In this document: positions 56,120-64,000 of the stretch, one piece after another
How the letters are laid out: each line of letters begins with the position of its first letter
How positions within the stretch are numbered: the first letter of the stretch is position 1
Source: Isochrysis galbana
Lineage: Eukaryota > Haptophyta > Isochrysidales > Isochrysidaceae
Assembly: GCA_018136815.1 (NCBI GenBank)
Contig: CM030932.1
Coordinates: forward strand, 812,081-876,080
DNA: 64,000 nt
Reading direction: 5' to 3'
Translations under genes and position numbers: made by a program
Notes under the pieces: model-generated
Told to the model about the DNA's origin: nothing
Database searches by the model: none
What the model saw: the letters and a program-made list of their open reading frames with translations, nothing else

Positions 56120-58876
56120 GGTGTAGAATCCTTCCCGGTGCGTCCCGCGCTGGACGTCTCAATGGGGGTCACCCCCACCTCTGCAGAGTCGGGCATCATG
56201 CCTGCCCTGCCCCCTTTCTCCTCTCCGGACGGTCATCCACCACCACCTTCACAGGGGGAGGTGATGCCCTCCCTCGCCTCTCCTTCTGATCTCTCTGCGG
56301 TGCCTCCGCCATCATCTCCGCCTTCACCGCCGGAGTCCGTCGGATACAGGTCCAAGCCCGAGTCTCACCAGGGTGAGGATAATCCTCTGGAAGGATTCCT
56401 CCCCTCTCCTCGCGCATGCCTCGAGGCACCACCACCCTTACCATCGGACTCGGAGGCCGCCTACGAGCCCTACCATCCTTCGCTCGAACGCCTCTCGGTC
56501 GCCTCGGCCGCCCCAAGTCAGCCGTCTCGTTGTGGAGAGGCCCCGGGCCTACTGCCCGACTCCCTTCTTCATCTCTCTCCTTCTCCTTCTCCACCGTCTG
56601 CTACGGTCCCGCCGCCAACCTCTTCGGCTTCACCGGGGGTCAACCCCGTAGAGCTGCGCTATATTGAGCTGATGCAGGCCATGGCCGCACAGTTCTCTCA
56701 GCAACTCGCTGCCGTCACCAGCGCGATCGAGCGAAGCCGACTCCCTCCTACTCCAGTCCAGGCAGCCAGCCCGCCTCCACCTCCATCCGATGATGGCGGC
56801 GAAACTGTTTTGCCTCCGCCACCGCCGCTCCCTCGCTCCTCATCGAAATCTAAGAAGACTCGGAAGGACAAGAAGAACCGCCGCCGCCGCCGCTACAGTT
56901 CTCCTACTTCTTCGTCTTCCTCGTCTTCGTCCCCGGTCTCCGGCTCGCGTTCATCTAACTACTCGTCGACCAGCGATTCGGATTCCGACGGATCATCCGA
57001 ATCTACGGACTCGCGCCGCAAGCCTCGCCGCGCCAAGGGTAGCCACTATGCTACCTCAGGCAAAGGTTATCATACTAAGGAGGGACGGCCGTCTATGATG
57101 GTCCCCGAAGGTTTACATTCTAACTCTCGCCGATCTCTCCGCCCCCACGCTTCTAAGTCCAAGTCAGGCCAGCATAGTAACCGGGAGAGTCGACGTCACG
57201 CTAAGCGCCACGCCGCTCCTCCCGCGGACCCAGCCCTGTCTGATGAGCCGGACATTCTTGAACAATGGCTACGGCACTATGGGCGCCACGGCAAGGCCTA
57301 CTCCGACTCCGCTAGTGCCCCACTCGAATACCAGGTGATGGCGGCCCGTGAGGTCCCATCTGGTGAGTCCTGGCATGCTCGCATCATTTACACGACTCGC
57401 ACTCTCACAAAATGGGTGCGCGCTCGTACGTTCGTCCGCACTAAGGGCGGCACTCGCGATGCTAAGTCTAGCCTCGAGAGCCTCCAGTCGCTGCGCTTCC
57501 CCGCCGACCTACGCTCTACCGATCCGAATAAGGCGGCAGCTTCCTGGGATGGATTCCGCATGCAACTGATCCGCGCACTCGAGGGCTCACTCACCTCGGG
57601 CGTGGACTGGCAGGACGCCCTCAATGGCCTTCTCCTCGCCGCTCGCGATCCGAAAAAGGGCCATCCCCGCATCATGGCCTATGTCCTTGATGCGGTCAGG
57701 GACTCGGTCCTCTGCGCTAACCCGTGCTTGCATGCCGACGTGCTGATCGCAAAGTGCGACCAATCATTCGCCGCCGGGGCAAAAGGTTTCGCCAAAGAGA
57801 CTGCGTCCGCGGAATGGGACCGTTGCACCACGCGCTCGGAGGGCGAGGACTTAGTGACTCTTGCCACTCGAGTGACCGACGCCTTTGTTCGCAAGATGAA
57901 CGATCCGACGGTGACGGCCGCTAACGTCTTCAAGTTTCCTGCCTTCACGCATGAGATCAACGAGCGATTCGACGCCTGCGTCAAAGCCGACGAAAGCGAC
58001 CGCGCACGGGGAGCGGAGAACTCGTTCGAGTTCCTCAAAGCGTGGAAGCGAGGCATAGAGGCGGTCGCCGCAGGAGACGCGCCGCATCACTCGCTCTCTT
58101 GCATCTCGATCGCGCGCATGGTGCTGGCTCCAGCGGAGCAGGCACGTGCTGAGGCTTCGCGGAGCAGCAAGCAGATGGACGGTCCGCTCACAATCGCCCA
58201 CATCGACGACGTCGTCCGGATGGTCAAGGATCGCCTGGGTTCGTCGAAGCCGGCTCCGGACAAAAGCGACAAACCCTCGGCCGCTACCTCAGGAAGCGGC
58301 CGCGGCTCCGATACTCGAAATAATCGCAATGGAGATCGGTCCCACCAGGGACGCACCGACCACACCAGGGAGCCGCCTCCCAAGTTGGAGGGTGGACTCC
58401 CACCTCTCGACGCACCGCCCTCGCAAAAGAGCCGCCGCTGCGCGCCGCCTGCGGACAACCTCGGCCATCCCGAGGGAGCCAAATGGGATTTGGAGTCGTG
58501 GCGTAATGCTAAGGTAGATTTCGACCCGATGTCACGCTATTGTGGGCACGCTGATTTGGCTGCTTCATTCGCTAGGGCCCGTCCGACCGACGCATCTATG
58601 AAGGTGCCTCGCACGCAGCGCCCTACGTCTGAGGGCGGTGTATGGACCACAGCCACCGGCTGTGCCTATTGCGCCTTCCGCCCCGCTCCTCCCGATCACG
58701 ATACGGCTCGTCCCGACCATCCCGATAATTGGCGATATGGGACAGGCGATGGCGCCCATTCGCCGTACTACTGCCAGCCGTTCATTCGCTTCCTTTGCGA
58801 GGGCGAGCCGGAGATCCCCGACGCCCACCGCGCCTACCTTCGTCGTCTCGTCGTCCTCGGCCGCAACCGCCGTTAG
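55949..58876 (+). CDS. Gag polyprotein of the retrotransposon
   Basis: Structural capsid/nucleocapsid precursor. The frame is open from 55,721, but the first ATG is at 55,949 inside the LTR (MSLSPPSSPSLKP), conserved in solo LTR C; ATG 56,162 just downstream of the LTR is the alternative. It ends with TAG at 58,874-58,876 (about 975 aa from 55,949). The N-terminal third is proline/serine-rich; NPVELRYIELMQAMAAQFSQ begins a coiled segment; a basic/serine-rich stretch (KKTRKDKKNRRRRRY) follows. The middle (about 57,240-58,200) is helical with RSTDPNKAAASWDGFRMQLI and CLHADVLIAKCDQSFAAGAK and probably forms the capsid domain. The C-terminus has CGH, CAYC and YYC cysteines but no canonical CCHC zinc knuckle, and ends in the basic GRNRR. 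Confidence 0.85.
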   Translation: MSLSPPSSPSLKPACPPSSADGLQPVSTSEVASLAAPAAGFAPSSLPSGPMGHSNSSGVESFPVRPALDVSMGVTPTSAESGIMPALPPFSSPDGHPPPPSQGEVMPSLASPSDLSAVPPPSSPPSPPESVGYRSKPESHQGEDNPLEGFLPSPRACLEAPPPLPSDSEAAYEPYHPSLERLSVASAAPSQPSRCGEAPGLLPDSLLHLSPSPSPPSATVPPPTSSASPGVNPVELRYIELMQAMAAQFSQQLAAVTSAIERSRLPPTPVQAASPPPPPSDDGGETVLPPPPPLPRSSSKSKKTRKDKKNRRRRRYSSPTSSSSSSSSPVSGSRSSNYSSTSDSDSDGSSESTDSRRKPRRAKGSHYATSGKGYHTKEGRPSMMVPEGLHSNSRRSLRPHASKSKSGQHSNRESRRHAKRHAAPPADPALSDEPDILEQWLRHYGRHGKAYSDSASAPLEYQVMAAREVPSGESWHARIIYTTRTLTKWVRARTFVRTKGGTRDAKSSLESLQSLRFPADLRSTDPNKAAASWDGFRMQLIRALEGSLTSGVDWQDALNGLLLAARDPKKGHPRIMAYVLDAVRDSVLCANPCLHADVLIAKCDQSFAAGAKGFAKETASAEWDRCTTRSEGEDLVTLATRVTDAFVRKMNDPTVTAANVFKFPAFTHEINERFDACVKADESDRARGAENSFEFLKAWKRGIEAVAAGDAPHHSLSCISIARMVLAPAEQARAEASRSSKQMDGPLTIAHIDDVVRMVKDRLGSSKPAPDKSDKPSAATSGSGRGSDTRNNRNGDRSHQGRTDHTREPPPKLEGGLPPLDAPPSQKSRRCAPPADNLGHPEGAKWDLESWRNAKVDFDPMSRYCGHADLAASFARARPTDASMKVPRTQRPTSEGGVWTTATGCAYCAFRPAPPDHDTARPDHPDNWRYGTGDGAHSPYYCQPFIRFLCEGEPEIPDAHRAYLRRLVVLGRNRR

Positions 58877-61800
58877 GGAATAGGCGAGGCCGCCGCCATA
58901 TGCTTCGTTGACTTCTCAATTCCTCGGCGGCCTGGACCGCCACCCCTCTCGCCTCTCGATACTTCTGTCATTCCCTTTCGCGTTTCATTTCGTACCTCTA
59001 ACGTTTCGCCTCTCCGATCTACGAGCTCGCCGTCCCTCGGACGGCTGAGCAAATCCTTCTTGTTGTCTTTGCAACCTGGGGATGCTACCCTAGGTTGCGA
59101 TGCCGTCGTTCCCGAAGTTCGCGTTTTCGTTTCAGTCGTTCAATCGATCCGGAGTCACCCCCATCTGCTCATGTGCGGTGGGGACGATTCGACTCCGGGA
59201 GTCCCGTTCTCTCTCGCCGTTCGTTCGCTACCTCCTTCGTCGCTCTCGTCGTCCTCGAATCATTCGTTCAATGCTCTCGATTACGAGCGCTCAACGCTAG
59301 TTCTTGCCTTGAGCCCCGTCGCTGCCGATCCGTCTGCTGTCGCCAGTCAAATCCTGGATGGACTGGCCGATTTGTTCCCTCGAAACTCGCCGTTAAGCTG
59401 CCTTGGCCGTGCCAGCGAGGTTAGCCCCTCCGGATGGACGGTGGCCTATACCCTTGCTGTTCGTCGCTGGCTCGCGCCGCCTACGATGGTTGCGCCAACC
59501 CGATTGGGTTGGCGACCGATACCGACTAGCTCGTCTGATGAATCGTTCGCTGACGGAGGGGTATTCGCCGATATGCCCTCCGTCGTACAACGCGCATTCC
59601 GTCGATTGTTCCGTTCGCAACCCGCTCTATTCTCGTCCGACTCTCTTCCGGCTGCCGCGTCCCGTTCTTTTCAGACGGCTCGCACGTTGGTCGCCGCGTC
59701 TCCGTCCATTCCGGTCACTCGCAGTCTCATTTCCGTTTCCGCTGTCGTTCCGCTTTGCCAGTTTTCAGCGCGCCTGACGTTGGTTCCGGCCGCTGAAGAT
59801 TTGCTCGTTCATCTCGCGCGCACCCGTCCTTCCTTGAGGGAGGGCGAGGCCCTCTCGTATGTTATTGATCTCGCTTTCCAACGTGCCGCTGCCCACGGTG
59901 CCGCGCACGTTATGCCGAAAGATATCGCCGAGGCGGCACAGCTCGTTCTTCGTCCTGGTCAACCGCCTGAGTCTCCGGCTCAGGTGCTGCCCATTCACTT
60001 CGACGAAATGTGTGTCACGCTCGGCGACATTAGGCGTGACGTCGATGCCGTGAAGACCGACGGCATCTCCTCTCCTCGCGTCTTGGTTATCGGCGAGACA
60101 AGTGGAGTGGTCTCGTCCATGTTTCTGCTCGCTGGTGCTGATGTGGCGACATGTGATTTGTTTCCTTCCGAAGTCGACTACGTTCCGCACTTCGACGGGG
60201 ACGCGGATCTCGTCCAAGACCTCGGATGGGACCTGATTATCGCGCACCCGCCGTGCACCTATCTCTCGAACGCTGGCTTGAGGTGGATCCACTCCAACCC
60301 GCAGCGTATGTCTGATACGATTTCGGCCGTCGCGCAATTTCGCCGTCGCTTGAACGCCAAGGCTCCGTTCCTGGCGGTGGAAAACCCGAAGATGCACCAC
60401 TACGCCAAATCGCTACTCGGAGGTCTCGAAGCCACGCAATACGTCCACCCATGGCATCATGGAACGGGACACACCAAGGCCACGGGGCTCTACCTTTCGG
60501 CTAGCCTTCCCCCGCTCGTGCCGACTTGCATTGTTCCTGGTCGTAAGCACGCTATGGCAAATCTACCTATGTCCCCTCATCGCGGCTCTATGCGCAGCCG
60601 CACCTACGTGGGCATAGCCGGTGCGATGGCGATGCAGTGGATGCCCGTCGTTCTCGACTACTGCCGCCGTACTCCGACTCGTCCAGCCGCGTCCGCCGCC
60701 TCTCTTCTATCTCAGGCTCGTGACCTGCAATCGAGCCAATTGGCGGCTCACGCTCGTTCCAGTTCCGAATCATCGAATGTTTCGAGTGTCGCCGCGATTG
60801 ATATGGAGTGGCGGCCGTGGCTAGGGTCGCCCCGCTCGTCGTTGTTACCCGTCCGTCCCGCTCGGATGATTCGCAAGGTCCGCAACCGCTGGCGTGTATG
60901 GACGGCGGTACGCGGGACGCAAGGCTCGATATCGTATGCCTGGTTGCCGTTGTCTCCGTCGTTAGCGTCGGCTCTCGATGCGGAAGTCAGCCTTCACTCG
61001 TCTGCGGTAGAGGAGGAGGCGTTGCCGATCCTTGCTCCCTCTCCCTCTCCCTCGTCCTCATCGCCGTTCGTGCCGATGCCTCCGCTCTTGGAGACATGCG
61101 CCTCCGTTTCTTTCCCGGACACATTTACTCCTGAGGGCTGGCATGCCGCCTTGCGTCTGACCTGGTCGGGCCAGGAACGCCTCGCTCTGCTTCCGACGCC
61201 GCCATCTCGCCTAGGCTTGGGTGCCTTGCCGGACTTGCACCCGCCGCTGCCTCCGCTCGACCGCCCCGCTCGCCGCTCAGTTGCTGAGGTCATTGCCGAC
61301 CATAAGCAGCGGCACGCCGCTTTCGTTCCCTCGGGTTTCGCGCCTGCTCTCGGCCTTCCTGCTGTTGTCGCTTCTGTGACCAGGGAGGTACCGGCGAGGC
61401 TTGTCTCCGACACGCCGCCTAGCCTCTACCCCCGTCACTGCCTATATGTTCGCGATCTTATCGTTTGCCGTCAATCCGCTACGGGCCCTACTCGTTATAT
61501 CGTCGATTCCGCTCTCGCCGTCAACAAGACTCTCGCCGACACGGGAGCCGGCCCCTCGGTTGTGACCACCGAGTTGTTGGCTGCATTGCCCCGCGACGCT
61601 TGCGTCTTGATCGAACACGCTTCGGACCGACCTGCCGTTGTCGGACCGGATGGTAACCCCCTCCGTACCCGCGGCTATGCCACGTTGGTCTTCTCTCTCT
61701 CCGGTGTCGAATTCCGACACCGTTTCCTCGTTGTCGAAGGCGCGCCTATGCTTCTCCTGGGAAACGATTTCCTGGAAGCATACGCCGCTTGCATCGAACT

Positions 61801-64000
61801 GTCGCCGGAAGCTGGGCGTGATGGCCGCTTGACCCTTATGGTCGACGATCGTCGCGTTCCGTCCCTCGTCTCCACTCGTCCTCGTCTCTCCTCTGCACCG
61901 CTTGTCGCCGTGATCTCCGCCGACTCACCACGGGCAGAGGAGTCGTCGCTCGTTCCTATCTCGGACAACGTTTCCTCCTGTCAGGCTCACGGCGAATCGC
62001 CGCCGGCGATGCCGACGTCGATTCCCTTGCCGCCCCTCGATCCCGAGCTCGAGCCGCCCCCTCGTTTCGACTTCACTCGCAGTCCTCCTTCGTCTCCTTC
62101 TCCCTCGTTCGCCGCTGTCGATGTCGAGCCGCTTTTCGCAAAGGGATCCCCGTCGGCTGCCTCGTTGAAAGAGTTTGCTCTGTACACCAGGCAGCCCATC
62201 ACCATCCCCGCGCGATCGAAGGGTACGTTCTCTGTTCGCCTACCTCTAGAGGTCATCGAGAACTACCCCGACTCCGCCATTCTCGTCGACCGTCTACCGC
62301 CCCGTGACGGCCTCGATTCTCCTCCGATGGTCGCCACCAGCGTCGAAACCCCCACCCCGGAGGGGGAGGTGTTGGTCACCGTCTGGAACCTGGCGCCACG
62401 TCCGGTAACTCTTCCTGCGTACTCGCCGGTGGCGTCAGCTCACATCGAGTACAAGTTGCACGAAGCGCGGTCGACAGCCGCCGGTGATGGAGACGACCCC
62501 GAGTCCTCGCTCACCGAGGCACAGCGCGCGCTCCTCGACGCTATCACCATTGATCCCGACAAGCAATTGTCGCCGTCCCAGAAGCAGCGCGTACGCTGCC
62601 TGCTGGCACGGCATGTCGACGCGTTCGCCCTCGACCCGAAGAACCCTCGGCACACGCACGTGATGGAGGTCGAGCTGCCTCTCCTCCCCGGCGCTACAGC
62701 CCACCGACACGCTCCGTCCAAGATGGGTGACGAGGGCCGCGCCATCGTCGACAAGCACGTCGCTGAGATGGAGGCGGCGGGCATCATTCGTAAGTCCAAT
62801 TCGCCATGGGCTTCGCGGGTTGTTCTCGTCGGTAAGAAAGATGGATCCGTTCGCTTCTGCGTCGACTATCGGGACACGAACTCGAAGCTTCGTATCTCGG
62901 ACAGCCCTCTACCGCTCACCGTCGAAGCGATCGATCGTTTATCTCGAGGCCAAGGCTCTCGAGATTCTTTGTTTCTCTGCTTGCTCGATCTCGCCTCCGG
63001 TTTCTGGTGTCTGCCTATCAAGGAGGAGGACAAACCCATCACGGCGTTCTGTACCCACCGCCAGAAGTACGAGTTCAACTACCTCCCGTTCGGCGTCCAG
63101 TCCGGCCCGTCCTACATGTGTCGTCTCATGGACGCGGTGCTCCAGGGCCTCGCGTGGGAGATTTGCATGCCGTACCTGGACGACATCGGGATTTGGTCGA
63201 CAGGTACAGGCAGCACTCTTGAGGAACGCATCGACGCCTCCTTCGAGCAGATGCTCCATCGTCTCGACCTCGTCCTCGAACGGCTCCGATGGGCCGGTCT
63301 CTCATGTAAGGCCTCCAAGTGCATCTTGTTCGCTATCAAGGGCGAGTACCTCGGGCACGTCGTTTCTCGTCGTGGTCTCGAGATGGACCCCAAGAAAGTC
63401 GAGGCGGTACGCTCGATCGATCCGCGTCACATCAACTCGCTCGAAAAAGTCCGCTCGTTTCTCGGTCTTTGCTCGTACTACCGTCGGTTCATCAAGGGCT
63501 TCGCGCACGTCGCGGCCCCTCTCACCGACCTCACGCGTACGGGTGTCGATGTGGCCACCGTCTCTCAGTCACCTGAGTGCCAGACCGCGATCCGCTGCCT
63601 CATCGATCTCATCACGTCTGCTCCAGTGTTGGCTGCGCCTCGTCACGACAAGGAGTTCATCGTCAAGACGGACGCGGCCAGTACTCTGGGTATCGGCGGA
63701 GTCCTGTCGCAAATTGACGACCACGGGCACGAGCATGTCGTCGCGTATTACGGTCGCCGCCTCACCGCCGCGGAGCGTCATTGGACCACCACCGAAGTGG
63801 AGCTTCTCGCCGCCTTGGAAAGCATTCGCACTTGGCGACCGTACCTTTGGGGCCGGCACTTCCGCCTCGTCATTGATCACCAAGCTCTCCGTTGGTTACA
63901 CACCATGAAGGACACCGTCCAGGGTGGGCCAGCGTCGCGCCTGATGCGATGGGCGCTCAAGTTGTCCGAGTATCGCTTCACCGTCGAGCACAAGCCGGGC
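58877..64000 (+). CDS. Pol polyprotein: methyltransferase, protease, reverse transcriptase, RNase H (partial at window end)
   Basis: No stop codon in this frame for 1,708 codons. It is the same frame as gag, separated from it by the single TAG at 58,874-58,876 (context CGT TAG GGA), so it could be made by readthrough, or from ATG 59,171. Order: serine/proline-rich region of unknown role (58.9-60.0 kb); DNA methyltransferase (60.06-60.66 kb); linker; aspartic protease with LADTGAGPSVVT (about 61,532) and LLLGNDFLEAY; reverse transcriptase with RFCVDYRDTNSKL, LLDLASGFWCLPI (first catalytic Asp), YLPFGVQSGPSYM, the catalytic YLDD (63,173), GEYLGHVVSRRGL and FLGLCSYYRRFIKGF; RNase H with TDAASTLGIGGVLSQ, EVELLAALESI and IDHQALRWL. 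RT motifs are Ty3/gypsy-type. The integrase should lie beyond the window. Another long plus-strand frame at 62.7-63.9 kb is a shadow. Confidence 0.93.
60059..60660 (+). other. Phage-type DNA cytosine methyltransferase domain inside Pol
   Basis: Predicted to transfer a methyl group from S-adenosylmethionine to cytosine in DNA. Seen in order: RVLVIGETSG (SAM-binding motif I, near 60,077), LLAGADVATCDLFPSE (acidic residue of motif II region), DGDADLVQDLGWDLIIAHPP then CTYLSNAGLRW (catalytic Cys at 60,254-60,256, motif IV), FLAVENPKMHHYA (ENP, motif VI), HHGTGHTKATGLYL, PRGSMRSRTYV-like C-terminal block read as HRGSMRSRTYVGIAGAMAMQ. This order (CE.SG, HPPCTYLSNAG, VENP, GHP.SK.T.LWL-like, RSRT.PGIA.AMA.QW) is the one I know from compact bacteriophage and bacterial cytosine methyltransferases. 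It differs from the longer eukaryotic DNMT1/DNMT3/CMT enzymes. All key residues are intact, so it is probably active. Confidence 0.85.

Larger units (their letters stand above)
55269..64000 (+). mobile_element. Ty3/gypsy-type LTR retrotransposon encoding a DNA methyltransferase (right end outside window)
   Basis: Order: 5' LTR 55,269-56,119, gag 55,949 (or 56,162)-58,876, then one open pol frame from 58,877 to the window edge with a unique N-terminal region, DNA methyltransferase, aspartic protease, reverse transcriptase and RNase H. Integrase and the 3' LTR are expected beyond 64,000. The reading frames are intact and domain motifs complete, suggesting a recent insertion. Two solo LTRs with 5-bp target duplications (26,066-26,465 and 43,980-44,822), a rearranged copy (23,082) and a degraded minus-strand copy (42,840-43,260) show that the family has been active. 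No TGG-type tRNA primer-binding site is evident after the LTR (GGTGTAGAATCC follows). Confidence 0.95.

Noticed and set aside
56120-56160. tRNA primer-binding site directly after the 5' LTR
   Set aside because: The sequence GGTGTAGAATCC lacks the usual TGG start complementary to a tRNA CCA end, so I did not annotate one.
62727-63908. 393-residue alternative plus-strand frame over the reverse transcriptase
   Set aside because: Shadow of the RT/RNase H coding sequence in another frame; the frame with YLDD and RNase H motifs is the real one.

Overview
This 64 kb window is nuclear DNA of a eukaryote: GC-rich, intron-bearing, full of (CT)n/(GA)n microsatellites, and carrying LTR retrotransposons and other mobile DNA. 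The spliced genes use GTGAGC/GTGCGC-type donors, short introns (about 100-700 nt) that are mostly phase 0, and at least one probable GC-AG intron. Two ciliary genes (Chibby, IFT140) and a probable third (FAM227-like), a sphingolipid delta-4 desaturase, a PCIF1-like cap methyltransferase and eukaryotic tRNA-modification genes fit a GC-rich flagellated alga or similar protist. A haptophyte would fit best, but the sequence alone does not settle this.

Layout, left to right. 1-1.8 kb: repeat remnants. 1.8-5.1 kb (-): cytosolic 5'-nucleotidase (NT5C2/NT5DC type), 11 exons, followed upstream by a very long (CT)n tract. 7.0-8.2 kb (+): Chibby-like basal-body protein. 8.2-10.8 kb: repeats and an inverted duplicate of part of IFT140. 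10.8-17.7 kb (+): IFT140, 17 exons. 18.3-19.4 kb (-): fragment with a hAT/CGGBP1-like zinc finger. 20.4-21.1 kb (-): unknown protein. 21.8-22.1 kb (-): ankyrin-repeat exon. 24.3-25.7 kb (-): FAM227-like protein. 27.6-29.7 kb (-): PCIF1-like cap m6Am methyltransferase. 30.0-30.5 kb: intact hAT-type MITE. 31.7-31.9 kb (-): small membrane protein. 34.1-35.8 kb (+): sphingolipid delta-4 desaturase. 38.1-41.4 kb (-): RCC1-repeat protein. 44.8-45.6 kb (-): unknown gene abutted by a solo LTR. 46.5-48.0 kb (+): B3GNTL1/QTGAL-type queuosine-tRNA galactosyltransferase. 49.1-53.4 kb (-): a TYW5 (JmjC)-aldo-keto reductase fusion gene. 53.6 kb (+): helix-turn-helix transposase-like ORF. 55.3 kb to the window end: a near-intact Ty3/gypsy-type retrotransposon with two solo LTRs and degraded relatives elsewhere in the window.

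The most unusual object is that retrotransposon. Its pol frame is open for more than 5 kb and encodes, upstream of the aspartic protease, a complete-looking cytosine DNA methyltransferase domain of the type seen in bacteriophages (HPPC, VENP and C-terminal SRTYVGIAGAMAMQW motifs). The element also has a Gag frame that opens inside the LTR and a single in-frame TAG between gag and pol. The second unusual object is the TYW5-aldo-keto reductase fusion, in which the end of the JmjC hydroxylase and the start of the reductase share one uninterrupted exon.

Limits: splice sites were placed by eye from consensus, reading frame and remembered family conservation. No alignment, domain search or transcript data were available.
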